A stretch of DNA of 64,000 nucleotides, taken from assembly GCA_016808115.1 (NCBI GenBank), contig JAEQBH010005282.1, positions 1-64,000 of the forward strand, written 5' to 3'. Within the stretch, counting starts at the first letter, position 1; every line of letters begins with the position of its first letter. Below the pieces are notes generated by a model. That model was given only the letters and a program-made list of their open reading frames with translations, was not told the origin of the DNA and made no database searches. Both the position numbers and the translations under genes were made by a program. Shown here piece after piece: positions 22,980-34,856 of the stretch. The stretch is from Tetrastigma voinierianum. Its lineage: Eukaryota > Streptophyta > Magnoliopsida > Vitales > Vitaceae.

Positions 22980-24177
22980 CCTCTTCATCCCTAAACAAGA
23001 AGGGATAGCCCATCTTGTCCTCGCGCCTCCCACATGGACTCTCCACCCATAAAGCTCCATAGCACTCTCACTAGCCTTACGGTTCCGCGCCGCAAAACCT
23101 GATCACGGCTATCGCCAATGCGGCACACCGGTCCTCGTCAAAGGTCCTAACCGTGTCAACTCTAACTGGCCCCCAATCCACCACATGAGCCGGATCCGGA
23201 GCATAATTCCGGAGTATGAGACGTGAACACCCGTGACACCTCGACATGCCGGTAGCGGTAACGCCTAACCCAGATGCAGCCTACCCTTCGAGCATCCCGA
23301 AGGTCCAATGAACCCTCGCGATAGCTTCCCACGCCTTGCCGAACCCGACCACTTTTAGGCATCACCTTCAAGAAGACGGATCCCCAACCTCGAACTCTAA
23401 GGGTCGAGTCTCACATCCGCATAGCTCTTCGTCGCTCCGAGTCGTGAGAAGACGCCCCGCCGTATCGTCTACCTCTCGGAGGCGAATCAAATCGTGACTC
23501 GTGACGGAGCCTCTCCCACCTTGGTCCAACACACCGCGACCGTGATGGCCTCCCTGGGCTACGCTGGCCCCACGGCCATCCGTATAATTAGCCCGACAAC
23601 TCGCTTGTCAGAGGGCGATCTCCACTAGCGTGCTACCTTATGATCCAGGACGCGCATGCTCGTAGCATGTCCTCTAACACCGTGATAGTCCTTTAAGATC
23701 GAATTCATCCGTCTCGAGGGTGGAATCAATGTGACTCATCACACCGCAGCCCATAGCCTTTTGGAAACTCTTCCAAAAGTGCGCCGTAAACCTTGGGTCC
23801 CTATCCGACACTATGGATACTGGTACTCTATGTAGCCGGACTATCTCTCGAATGTATAACCGGAAGAATCTCTCCAAGGCGAAGGTCATCCGCACGGCTA
23901 GAAAATGCCGCTTCGTGAGCCTGGGCCCACTATCACCCATACCGTCATGCTTTTGCCACGTCCGTGGCAAGCTGGTCACAAAGTCCATCGTGACGCACCC
24001 CACTTCCACTCTGCCACCTAATGATTGAGTTTCCCGCCTCGGCTCTATGGTGCTCAAATTTTTAACCCATCGATACGGAGACATCATCGCACAAAAGTCC
24101 CCACGTGTCTCTTCATCCCACTCCAATAGTAATCGCGACGAAGATCCCGCACATCTTCGCCAATTGATGCACGGCAA
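22980..24177 (-). pseudogene. Element H integrase
   Basis: The best segment is the 167-codon frame at 23674-24177. It contains TMDFVTSLPRT (start of the catalytic core) and SIVSDRDPRFTAHFWKSFQKAMG with the second catalytic Asp, shown here only in part: SDRDPRF. The Glu-bearing segment that follows is scrambled by frameshifts. The C-terminal module is recognisable through KVMPKSG near 23360, then in shifting frames to about 22990. Its order relative to the PPT and LTR is normal. Confidence 0.75.
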
Positions 24178-24439
24178 ATCGAGAGCAGTGAAACTCCCTG
24201 AGAATCTCCTCTCTCAAATCGGCCAACTGGGGAACCACTACCCGTCCCCTATATCGAAGACTACCATCTACGTGAACGGTCCAAATGCCTTCACACCGCA
24301 GACTGACCGCATTCTGGCCCCGATGGACACTATCTCACGCCCCGCCATCGGGACTCAACTCGCTCCTCAAGCCAACGTAGACCTGTACCACTAAACTCCC
24401 AAGGTACTCGAGCCTGCTCGTCAGACATACTTCAACCGT

Positions 24440-24800
24440 TCTACGCTCAGCATCCACTCCCGAGAAGCTATACTAGCCAACGCTCCTCGTGACTTCCGAC
24501 TGAGTGCATCAGCCACCACATTTGCCGTACCATGATGGTAATGCAAAGTGAAGTCATAATTCTCTAGGAAATATACTTAAGACTTAAGACTTTTATGGTC
24601 TGAGTACACCTCGAACTCCTCACCGTATAAGTAGTGGCGCCAAATCTTCAAGGCGAGACCACGTGCCGCCAACCTGATGTCAGCGGGGTAGTTCGCCTGC
24701 ATTCTTCAACTGACGAGAACCATAAGCTACCACCCTCCCGATCGCATCAAAACACATCCTAATCCGCCGAGGCATCACAATACACTCGTGTACCCCCGTC
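24440..24800 (-). pseudogene. Element H RNase H
   Basis: On the minus strand the end segment (ALSRKS type, about 24485-24530), YDFTLHYH (about 24535-24560) and the DHKSLKY segment (about 24590-24630) can be read in pieces. The core Asp region near 24690-24790 is fragmented by indels. Confidence 0.65.
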
Positions 24801-24819
24801 CCCCGTCTCCCCGTCCGAA

Positions 24820-25570
24820 CTCACAAGATGGGAGCTGTGCCAAGTCTCCTCTTCAACTCCCCTGAATGCCTCCCGCACGGCCATCCCAATCAAACTCACC
24901 CTTCCTGGCCAACCCCATCATGTGGCCATATTCCTCGAGAAATCCCCAATGAATTTTTTCGAGAATACCCACCAATCCCAAGAAAACTACGTATCTCAAG
25001 ATCGACTTCGGCCTCTCCCAACTCATCACCGGCCTCGACCTTCCTCCGGTCGACCGAGACCTCCCGCGGTCGACACACCACGCGTCCTAAAATCCTACCT
25101 CGCATAAGTCGAACTCGCGAGACTCATCGAACATGCGCACATCTGATGGTCTCTCAACAATCAGAAACGATCCTCAAGCGATACCATGCTCCCACCACTG
25201 AGTGATCAAAATGTTTATCCACTTAAGATCATCACGACAAACCGATCTTAAATAGGGTCGAATATCCTATGCATGAGATCCAATGTCACGACGCATTCGT
25301 TAATCCAAAGGCATCACCAGAACTCAAAGTGCCCATACCGCGTCCTAAACGTCGTCTTAAGGATATTTGTCTCCCTAACCCTCGCCTGATGGTAACCAGC
25401 GTAGGTCTATTCGAGTAGACTCGAAATTCCTCCCAACCGATCAAACAAATCGCTTCAATCCTGCAGAATGGGTACCGATTCTCGATCGTAACCTCGTTCA
25501 ACCGTTCAGTAGTCAATGCAAAGTCGGCGGGTTCTATCCTTCTTCTTTGCAAATGTAACCGGAGTCACCT
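24820..25570 (-). pseudogene. Element H reverse transcriptase
   Basis: Reverse transcriptase copies element RNA into DNA. A segment with IRSFLGIGGYSR is open at 24896-25105, close to the usual RSFLGLAGYYR. The catalytic FxDD segment near 25195-25245 reads with a Val-Asp-Lys and a one-base shift, so the second Asp is lost. The N-terminal fingers region is fragmentary at 25286-25552, where ENRYPFCRIE resembles the usual NRYPLPRID. Confidence 0.7.
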
Positions 25571-26000
25571 ACGGGTGAAGTGCTTCGCTCATCGAACCTC
25601 ATTCAGCAGCCTCGTATTGACTCGAGTTCCTACACCAACTGCCATCCTATGCGTAGTCATAGAGACTTCCGTGAAGTACTGTGGTGTAACTCAACACCGA
25701 AGTCTACATCCCTATGGAGGGGTAGTCCAGCTCATCCCGGAAAACATCCACGCATCGCATCACCTCACTGAGGTAGACCCAAGTCCGGTCTCACCTCGTC
25801 CCTCTGTAAGGTCACTTAGCCAACCCGCCAACCGGCCCCCGACACCCGGACTCAGATAACGTATGGGGCAAAACTATCATGTTTGTCCTAAATATTACAC
25901 GAGTACCGCCCCGCGTGTAGGCGTAACCCTCCCCGCGCCACAATCGATAACGACCCCTGTGCCGGTCGCTAATCCATCCCCGTGATGACATCGAACTCGA
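25571..26000 (-). pseudogene. Element H PR-RT linker and protease remnant
   Basis: Short minus-strand segments match the positions of the linker and protease in A and C. The stretch 25812-26003 aligns with the segment at 44894-45124 of C ('cgaactcgacatgtctatgatcc'). No intact active-site triplet was found. Confidence 0.5.
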
Positions 26001-26818
26001 CATGTCTATGATCCTCAGTCCACTCGTAGCAGAGTCCCCGAGACTTCAGCCGCAACTCGACATACCATCCCTCTCGCCCCTAATCCCTAGGGGAGAACTC
26101 ACATACAAAGGCTCCTTCAAGGTCTCAACCTCGAAGCCCAACTCTCTCTCTCTCTATGGTCAGGGCCATCCCAACCATAGAATCCATATTTTATAGGCGT
26201 AGTCCTACAATCATGGCACGAATGGACAACTTCAGTCCATTCTCGAATCTCCTAACCTTGGCCAAGTCTGTGGCCACGTAGTCGTCAGCCGACGGCAATC
26301 CTCGTGAATCTAGCCACGTAGTCCATCACTGTCATCACTCCCCCGCCTCACCATAGGAACTCCCCGAGCTCAGCATGCCCCGGGCCGTCTCCGAAAATAC
26401 TTGCCCATAAACAGCCCCGAACTCGCCCATGTCATAGCTCTCATGTCTTGTAGTCCCAGCCCATCTCCACCATACCGGGCCTCGCCTCTAGCCGGAATGT
26501 AGCTAATCTCGATCCCGGGTCGTACTCCGAAAGATCTCCATAGCCCGCACGCTCTGATCCCGCATAAACCAATGGTCTCGCCACTCATCAGGTCTCCTCC
26601 CGTGAATGCTCCGAGGGTGTGCCCCTAAATCTCCTCGGAGGTTACTAGACCTCCCCGACTACCGCTATGCTAGCCCGTACGATAGCGTAAATCACGCAAC
26701 ACCCACAAATCTCAACAGTTGGGCCCACGATCAAATACCGCGACCGGGTCAAATGTCGAAGGTGCCCGCTTTGGGCACTCGTGGACGCCCTCTACGTCCG
26801 GCCCTCTACAATTAACAT
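26001..26818 (-). pseudogene. Element H gag, decayed
   Basis: The ATG at 26818 (minus strand) is chosen by alignment to the A and C gag starts. It is followed within ten codons by a stop, then by text for the Arg/Gly-rich gag start. The 'tctctctctatggtcagggcc' block at 26140 matches 45770 in C, the gag region before the zinc knuckle. It is about 0.8 kb, shorter than expected for gag (about 1.2 kb in C). Confidence 0.55.
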
Positions 26819-27968
26819 GGCGCTATCTCAACACGCATTCTAAAGCATAAACACAAATTCAGACACTAATCATACACATAAATCAGCTAGAGCACATGAA
26901 CCTTGCATTTACAAATAATGCAAGTCAATCAATTTCAAGATTTGCATTGTTTTCAACAAAATTTATTTTAAAATTTCATTTTTGAAAATTTTATTAAAAA
27001 TTTTCGACTAATTTATTTGGATTTTATTTCATTTTTATTTAATTTAATAAAAATTTTCGAAAATTCGTGATGAACAAGTGTTCATGAACCGGTTCACGAA
27101 CAATGTCCAAAAATCGACCCGAAAAATACGCAGCCAAACCGGGCCAAACAGGCTGGAGTGCACCGAGTGCACGTACCCTTACGCCCCAGCTGCAAGACGC
27201 CCAGCAAGCGCACAAAAGCCGCGGCCCGCACCCGTGGCCGCGGCGCGCCCAGCCTCCCTCGCACGCCCGGCCGCGCGCGCCCCCGAGCCCCACCTTCACT
27301 CGCCTCGCTGCCTCGCAGCCGCCGCGCCGCCCAACCCCCGTGCCTGCCTACCGCCCTCGCTCCCTAAATACGCTCATACCAAGGCCTCAGCCGTGTCGCG
27401 CGCCTTCGCGCCCAACTCAGTTGCTCAAATGGGCAAGTGAGCTCCATTTCTGTGTTTCTTCTCCAATATATATATTTTTCATTTCCCTGGGGCTCCAAAT
27501 TTACTGAAAATTTTTGAAAAAATATTTATACATATATTTTTTTTTCTCATTCTCCATACTCAAATAAATTTATAAACATTTATTTTCTTCGATTTTCTTC
27601 TAACTTTCTTAGAAAATTATTTTCATCACTAATAGGCCAAAATAAAATTTTATAAAAATTTATTTTCATTTTCTACTCCGGCTATACACTGCACACTCCA
27701 AATATTATTATTATTTTTTTCTAACATATTTTTAACTCATCCTCAGGCTAATCACTGCCACACATAAATCCATCTTTTTATCACACAACATGGTAAGCAT
27801 ACAGCCCATACATCTTAAATAAATCACACAAAACACACAAAACACGTGCATGTAGTGTCCTAGTTTTGTCCCGTGATTTCCTAGGTAATCTCATACCTAC
27901 ACTTATCATCGAACCACACCTAGTGGTGATGGATACCCAAACCCGAGCCCCTGCCAGGGTATTCAGAT
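26819..27968 (-). other. Leader of element H with GC-rich island
   Basis: This is untranslated sequence between the PBS and gag. It has an AT-rich stretch (26940-27070), a GC-rich island (27130-27430) and another AT-rich stretch (27450-27780). Overlapping open frames on both strands in the island reflect base composition; none has a recognisable domain. Confidence 0.7.
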
Positions 27969-27986
27969 ACCTAAGCTCCATACCAA
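27969..27986 (-). promoter_or_regulatory. Primer binding site of element H
   Basis: On the minus strand it reads TTGGTATGGAGCTTAGG, 2 bp inside the 5' LTR. It is initiator-Met type with one lost base. Confidence 0.8.
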
Positions 27987-27988
27987 GT

Positions 27989-30052
27989 TGTGACGCCCGA
28001 TTCCGGTCCAAGTGACTACCCGTCAACCTCGCGGAATATCATGGAATGCTCGTGACCCGACATTTTTCACGAAAATCGGGCAGAGTCTCCTTTGTACGGG
28101 GAGCTCTACCCAAATACAACACCTGCATAAACCTGTCCCAAACAGTCCAATATAATCACAACATGAGTAAAACGACCACTTGGGCCCAATAACTATACTC
28201 ATCATGATACAACAACTATATCCAATAGTTTCAAAAGAGTTAATCAATTCTCTTTTATACAACACATATATTAAAATTAAAGAATTCTAATACATGTATA
28301 CATCACAAAGTCCAAGCCACAATCCGGCTTTTCTTCTAAACTCAAATTCCCAGACGAGCCAGCCCCCGCACGCTCCCCGTACTGCAGTGCACAATATCCC
28401 TCGACGTGGTGAGCTAATGCTCGCAGTGGAATCGCCCTAAGTGGGCTACTTCCACCACCCAAGTGCAAAGCAAGTAACAAATTCCAAATGAAAAACACAC
28501 ATATTAAAGCAAATGCATGATCCTACTTGAATGTCTACATTACCAATTCGCATCCCGAATTCATCACCCATCACACTAGCCTAAGCCTTTATGACCTATT
28601 ATTTTGTTTGTTTGTGGACAACCTCCGATGTGTATATACTAATCGCCGCTCCGACAATTGATATATTATTTGTTTGTGGACTACCCTCCGATGAATATCA
28701 ATTGGGCCGCTCCGACGATTGATATATTATTTGTTTGTGGACTACCCTCCGATGATTATCAATTGGGCCGCTCCGACGATTGATATTTTTAATTTGGACT
28801 ACCCTCCGATAATTAATATTTTTAGATAATCCTGAACCTATTTTCTTTCTTTGTATTCATCTCATGCACTCACTCCTATAATCCTAGGGTGTTCTAGTGA
28901 ATATGGAATGCATGTATGCCGCCTAATACAATGAATCACATGTAAATATATAAGCATGCATATTTACAAACAATCAATTCACATAATCATGTCATAATAA
29001 ATTCTCATTTCATCAAAATGAAGTCATTCGATAACAATGTGATCAAACACGAGAAATTTAATTTAAATCACTGACCAAACACATATTTTCACAAAAATAT
29101 ATTTTGAGAACACTGCTTTCTAAACGGTGTGAAACCCTGCGCGATGTTCTCAAAATTCGACATCCATCTTGTCACCTTAGAATTGCATTACCGGCCATTT
29201 CCGGCCTCATTCCAATCAATACACAATTCATCACAATAAATCATCAAACATGGTACCAAACAGCTCCTCACGCCACAAATGGGCAGATTTTGGGTTTCAA
29301 TAAATTAATCAATTCGTCCCAAGTTTTCGGACCGACAACGGCGCCTCAACGGCCTCATTCGACCAAACATTTGTAAAGTACTTAAAACGGAATAAACGCA
29401 AGTAGGGAGAAATTCCTACCTCTCGGAGTTTGGAGGAAACTCCTAAATCCGGCATTCCACGCGAAGCCCCCTCTCCGCGTGAGCGCCTTCCTCTCGGGTC
29501 CCGAAGACGCCGACGGCCTGACGCTCGATAATCTAGAGAGAAGTGCTCTCTCTAAAATCTCCTTAAAATTCGCTACCGCATCTCCAAATTTTGCTCCCAC
29601 GTTTTTGGCTTTGTTTTTAATTGGAGAAGAAGGCACTATTTATGCTTTGTCTTATTATCCAACTTAATAATTTAATTACTCCCAACATTCCTTCCTTTCC
29701 CGCTTTGACATTCAAGACTATCCCGCCGTCCATTTTCTCATCATTTATCTTACTCATACCACTTTTATGGCACATGAGTACTGTTATGCGTGGACTTTGC
29801 TCAGACGGGAAAATCGCTTTTACGGCAATCCGAAACGCGACGTCAAAAACGTGTAAATCTTCGGACCATTCTCAAAGATTCGACGAAATTTTTACGTGCT
29901 ATTAGGATTACGAGACAATTCCAACGGTGAAATCTGTTTCATCATCTGAGATCTAGAGAATAAATTCCAAATTTTTAACTGAAATTACAATTTTGTAATC
30001 AAAATTACGATTTTGCCCTTTTTCCAGAAATTGGAATTTCTCGGGTCTTACA
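27989..30052 (-). mobile_element. Element H 5' LTR
   Basis: It runs TGTGACGCCCG to GGGTCTTACA, 2064 bp, with the same order of parts as the 3' LTR. The inverted shared block lies at 29838-29960. Confidence 0.9.
28610..28830 (-). repeat. 61-bp tandem repeat in H LTR
   Basis: Three full units and one partial unit start with 'tttgtggactaccctccgat' at about 28610, 28672, 28733 and 28792. Each pairs a 'ggactaccctccgat' half with a 'ccgctccgacgattgat' half. Confidence 0.85.
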
Positions 30053-30368
30053 TTTTAGGTACAGGGAGTGTCCAGGGAGACGACGCTCACTAGAGGCCGC
30101 TTTTGAGAAGAAAGCCAACATGTGGCTTTGATATATATTTTGTAAAACATGTCTTAGAATTCTTAATTTTGATATATGTTTTGAATTATTAGAGTAAAAT
30201 TAACTTCTGAAACTATTGTAATAAGGGGCTTGGTTATATTTTGCAGCATGATGTAATGGGTCTGGGCTGGGTCATTTTACTCATGTATGAGTCTCATGAT
30301 ATGAGACACATAGGTTTTCCTCAGGATTGACGGTGGTCAACAGGACCCCCGGGTTTTGGGGTGTCACA
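30053..30368 (+). mobile_element. Solo LTR N, right part
   Basis: It continues N after H ('taggtacagggagtgtccag') and ends GGGTGTCACA. No PBS follows, so N is a solo LTR of about 1.78 kb once H is removed. Confidence 0.75.
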
Positions 30369-30876
30369 TCTACCCAAACAAATTTCTCAATATTATGTCT
30401 TTCCTACATTCCTAGGTTTCATACTTGAAAGTTTAGGTAATCTTAGGTTTTCAAATCTAAGTTTCTAAGAGTGAGAATTTGCCCAAAAACATCAAACATC
30501 AAACCCTAATCAAGTTTCTTGATTACATGCATTCTAATCATTTATATGGTTTTATATTTTCAAGTTTTAGAAAGCCCTTGGCTTGCAAATCTAAACATTT
30601 GAAAACCCTAACTACTAAGAATCAAGAAGGGAAAAGAATACTTACTTGGGGTTGATGTTTCTTTAAGCTTGAAGCCACTCTCTTTGAAACCCTAGCTCAT
30701 CTTTCCTCTCCTTGAGAGAAAATAAAATGATGAAGAAGGTTAGGATTGTGTAGGAAAATCCCCTTTTAGCAAAATATCCCTATATTAGTTAAGACCCTCT
30801 TCCAACTTTGAGAAATTGCAAAACAACCCCTCTTATTCCCTTTTTTTTTTTTTATTTAAATTATGGGTATTACATT
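30369..30876 (-). mobile_element. AT-rich LTR-like segment K, right part (tentative)
   Basis: It ends with a T13-type tract and GGGTATTACA, which on the minus strand is the LTR start TGTAATACCC. The body resembles the promoter-side part of LTR G in composition ('aaaccctag', 'cttgaagcc'). The first six bases after N do not clearly repeat its left flank. Confidence 0.4.
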
Positions 30877-32216
30877 TTGTCTCAAAGACGAGACGCTTTG
30901 GCTTATCATCGTGGTATGAAACATTTATTTGTAGGTTTGGACCTGATTCGTACAAGCAAAGTATATACCATCAAAATAAGAAATAAATTAACTACTGTCA
31001 CAATATGCCGTAACTATGTTATATGTATTCTAACTACAAATGTGTAGACTCAACTATCAAATGTATAAGCTTTGAGTCAAGAAATCAAATTAATGGTTGT
31101 TAATATGCTTGTAGAGCTGGAGAACTGGAGTCATAAATAAATTGGAGTTGTATGGATTCTAGGCACTAATGTATAGATTCAACTATCAAATGTATAAAAC
31201 TTTAAATGACTGTATTATGCTATTTGAACTGAATGAAATTTATTTTCTTTTCAATTTTTTTAAAGATATCATTATAGGAAAAATACCTCTAAGATATTGC
31301 CTATATTCTTTAAAAATATTTTACTTTTAGATTTTAAGCACTTACCTTACTTTTAAAAATAATTTAAATTTAAAATTAGACAGAAGATAACAATATTTAT
31401 TTTTGTGAAAAATGAGATATTCTAAAATTTTCTATTCAAATAATAAAATCAATTTTTTTCTAAAAGAATATCTATTTAAAAAACTACTATCTTATTATAT
31501 ATTTAACAAAATTATTATAAAAAAAATTTAAATATTTATAAAGATATTAATTATTTTAAGGATATCATTATAGAACAATATTTTCTGAGATGTTATGGCA
31601 TGATGTAATAAAATGTTCTCATTAGGACTCAAATCTCTAATCCTTCCTCTGTGAGGTAAATTGTTCTCATCAGACTCCCCGAACTCTAACCCTCCTCTCT
31701 GCCTTGCCTTTTGAAACATGAAATGTTTAACATATGATTAAGTATGATGGGAAAAGATCTAATTTTATTTTAAAAACAATATAAATTAAATAGATGAAGA
31801 TAATAGCTGACTTTAGGAAAATGTATATATTCGAAATTTTCTTATATAAATAAATCAAAACCCTAGATTTTTTTTTTTCAAAACCAAAATTCATCTAAGT
31901 ATATTTGCAGACTATATATATTAAAAATACATATTCAATTTGATTTTAATACACTTGATCGAACATTTGTAAAAAAAACAAACTGAGAGGCAGAAGAGAG
32001 AGAGAGTTTTTCTTAGATTTTTTTAAATTATGTTTTAAGTGAATATAGGTGGCAAGACTCTCCTCATATGTAGTAGTAGATAAAAGCCCACCAATCAAAA
32101 ATATGGGGCAATGCTGGTTTTGTGTGCTAAGTCTGTAATTATTCTCAATTGACTTGTAGGGAGTAGTTTGCTTATACGCTTAAAATCAACATTTTAAATA
32201 TATTAAGAAAAATAAC
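30877..32216. other. AT-rich region without recognisable genes
   Basis: No convincing coding frame, RNA gene or LTR terminus was seen. A short dispersed direct repeat 'tcaactatcaaatgtataa' occurs at about 31050 and 31180. This may be older non-LTR or host intergenic DNA. Confidence 0.6.
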
Positions 32217-33171
32217 TGCACCTGTAGAAAATCATAATTCTTCAAAAGGTAAATGGTCACTTAAAAATCCAAATTTTTAGACTTTTTTAAATGACTAAAC
32301 GGATTTCACCAAGTGAACTCACCTCTAAATCTATATGCTACTTACGCTTTAATTTCACAATTTCGAGACAATGAATTTTAAGTTTTCGAGAATGTTTAAA
32401 CGGCTCGTGAGACATGTGATACGACAAAGTCACCTTATTACACGCATCATGACACATGTTGCATGATTAGTGAGAGGATGAGATGAATGACCTAGATTGT
32501 GCCAAGTGTAAAAAATCAAGACGAAAGGGACATGGATGGAATTATGGAAATGTTTAATGAGAATAAGACAAATGAATAGTTGTCTTCTCAAAACAAAAAG
32601 AGAAAACGTGCAGAAGGGGCTGGAAAAGGTGCAGAAAGTTGGGTTTTTGAAGTTTTAGAGAGAGAGAGGAATCCTTCATAGATTTTGACTGCTCGACCGT
32701 CATTTCAATGAGCAAGCAGCTAAAAGTTTATTCACGCGAATGAGGCTACGATTGGACATCATCGCAGCCCGACAACCTAAAGGGGTAGGTATCTTTCCTA
32801 CTCAGGCATTCTTTGGGCCAGAGTCATGCAAATGGTCAGACTCCATGCTCTATCACCGCTGCCATAGAGGTTCATCCAATCTACTTAGGAGTTATAGCAT
32901 CCGCCTCCTATACCTTAGATACTCTCATGAATACCCTTCCATCCCACTCCACCTTGATCAGATAACATTCCTGGTTCTACTCCACCCGGGACACCGGCAG
33001 GAAGGTGGGTAAACACTTTTAGGTTATTAATTTTAAACATTTTAACAATTTAATTAAATAACATGCACCTATTGTTTGGCCACCAATTTAATAAATGTCA
33101 ACAAATCAATAACATCAAGATTAATTGTAATCTAAGATTAGGGCTTTAGTGTTTATATTAGATATATATAT

Positions 33172-33201
33172 AAAGTATATATATATATATATATATATAT
33201 G
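33172..33201. repeat. (TA)n microsatellite
   Basis: A TA/AT run inside the AT-rich stretch of L. Confidence 0.9.
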
Positions 33202-33499
33202 TTAAGAATAAATTATGCAGCACAAAAGCAAAGTAACCTATCATACGCAAGTTTTTTTGGATGTAATAAATGTATCTATATTTCTCTAAATATTAATTGA
33301 TTTGTGAATTAAAAACTGTAATAAATTAAGAGGTACAATATTTTAATTACTTCTTAATTCATTTTTTTTTAATTTTAATTATATACTTGTCTAGTTTAAT
33401 TATTAATCATTGATCTTCTAAAAAATTATTAGTTGTTAAGAGCAAAATAATAAATTATACTTATAAAATATTAAATATTATAACTTAATTTTTTTGTAA

Positions 33500-33502
<3 letters not shown>

Positions 33503-33537
<35 letters not shown>

Positions 33538-33539
33538 GA

Positions 33540-33622
<83 letters not shown>
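33503..33622. repeat. Long (TA)n microsatellite, two blocks
   Basis: Runs at 33503-33533 and 33541-33622 are separated by GTGAGAG. Apparent Tyr-Ile open frames here are translation of the repeat. Confidence 0.95.
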
Positions 33623-33625
<3 letters not shown>

Positions 33626-33635
33626 GTAGAGGGTA

Positions 33636-33674
33636 GGTAGGAATGCGTGAGCATTGTTATTCCGCATTCCTACC
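33636..33674. repeat. Perfect 12-bp inverted repeat beside (TA)n
   Basis: GGTAGGAATGCG and CGCATTCCTACC are perfectly complementary around a 15-nt loop. It sits at the right edge of the AT-rich insert in L. Confidence 0.85.
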
Positions 33675-34856
33675 CATTTTGCTGCCAACCGCTCGCAGGG
33701 TGTGGTCTGTGGTAGAACCTGCGCCAACTTGGAAATTGAATACCCTATTTTTGGTCTCAAAACATTTGAACCGAAATGTATAAAATCCCCATTGTTGTGG
33801 TCGGGTCAAAGGCTAACCCAAGGGTTTCACCGTTTCAATGAATAGTGACGTGATTTTTGCGTGATTTTATGATGTCGAAAAAGATTCAAATAGAATGTTT
33901 ATGGTTGTTAATTAGCCCATGTGAGCTAATTAGGTATTGATTGGGAATTTTATAAGCACATGATTTATGGATTAATTGTGTGTTAGTATATGTATGTTTA
34001 TATATTAGTATGAGTTATGATTAGAACATACATTCCATATGCACCAAACTTTAATGTCAGGGGAGTCGAGTGTATGATATGAAATTAAGAAAAAGAAAAT
34101 GTTTGTGAAAGGAATTTCGACGAAGATTTTCCGAAGAATTGCCTTTAAGAGTGTCCAAACATTTATCTCGGAGACGGTCCCCACGGACTGCTTCTTAGAA
34201 AAATATCCAAAGAATTCCCTGAGGGTGTCCAATGATTTACCGAACTGGTAGTGCAAGCTTTCAAGAACAAAGATTTGCTGAAACTGATATTTTACCCATT
34301 CGGCCTTAAAGACAAGGTGGAGGAGTCGGGGAGGACTGTACATGGGATTTGGTCATACATTCGAGCAGGTTCATGTGTCGCTTGATGTGATTGTTTTCCA
34401 TGGCATGTGCATTTAGTGGGGAGTAACCCATGCAGAAATTATTCTACTGGGCTTTGGTTTCACCCCACGAGGGATCACTATTGTGTACAAGGAGGTATGA
34501 TAGATTACTCTCACCATAGGTCACACAGAAGAAAGCCATTGTGTTTTGGTACTGAGTTTGTAAAAACATGTATTAAAACTTTAAATTTTGATATATGTTT
34601 GGTTAAGAGTATTGTAATAACTCTTGAACTATGTTATATAGTTGATATATATGTGATGAGTACTGATGTATGGGCCTGCACTGTTTTTACCATATCGCAA
34701 CATGCCTGCCAGGCTGAATGACATGTTTATTTCGTGAAAGCTTCAGACAAAAGAGGTACTCCGCCTGATTCGGGAGTGTGCCTGCTACACGACATCCACG
34801 AGTATTCCACGGGTTGACGGGTTGTCAACGAGACACCCCGGGATTGGGGCGTCACA

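Larger units (their letters stand above)
20845..30052 (-). mobile_element. Element H: Ty3/gypsy element with both LTRs
   Basis: H is minus-strand: 5' LTR 27989-30052, PBS 27969-27986, leader, gag, protease, RT, RNase H, integrase, PPT 22860-22872, 3' LTR 20845-22859. Total length is about 9.2 kb. It sits inside solo LTR N; flanks CCTTA (left) and TTTTA (right) are an imperfect duplication. Both LTRs end TGTAAGACCC and begin TGTGACGCCC (plus-strand view). The LTRs have diverged visibly and pol is broken throughout, so it is inactive. Confidence 0.9.
32217..34856 (+). mobile_element. Solo LTR L
   Basis: It starts near 32217 (TGCACCTGTAGAAAATC, worn) and ends GGGGCGTCACA at 34856. The shared block is at 32283-32390. 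The right part (33900-34850) is the reverse complement equivalent of the C LTR. About 600 bp of AT-rich DNA with TA microsatellites sit inside it (about 33010-33632). No PBS or gag follows. Flanking duplications are not clear. Confidence 0.7.

Noticed and set aside
27039..27507. Pro/Ala/Arg-rich frames of 69-134 codons
   Set aside because: Low-complexity products of the GC island in the H leader; overlapping frames on both strands.
28610..28830. Regular repeats considered as a CRISPR array
   Set aside because: Units are directly adjacent with no unique spacers, and the DNA is plant nuclear sequence.
33485..33760. 91-codon minus-strand frame rich in Ile-Tyr
   Set aside because: It is translation of the (TA)n microsatellite; no start context or domain.
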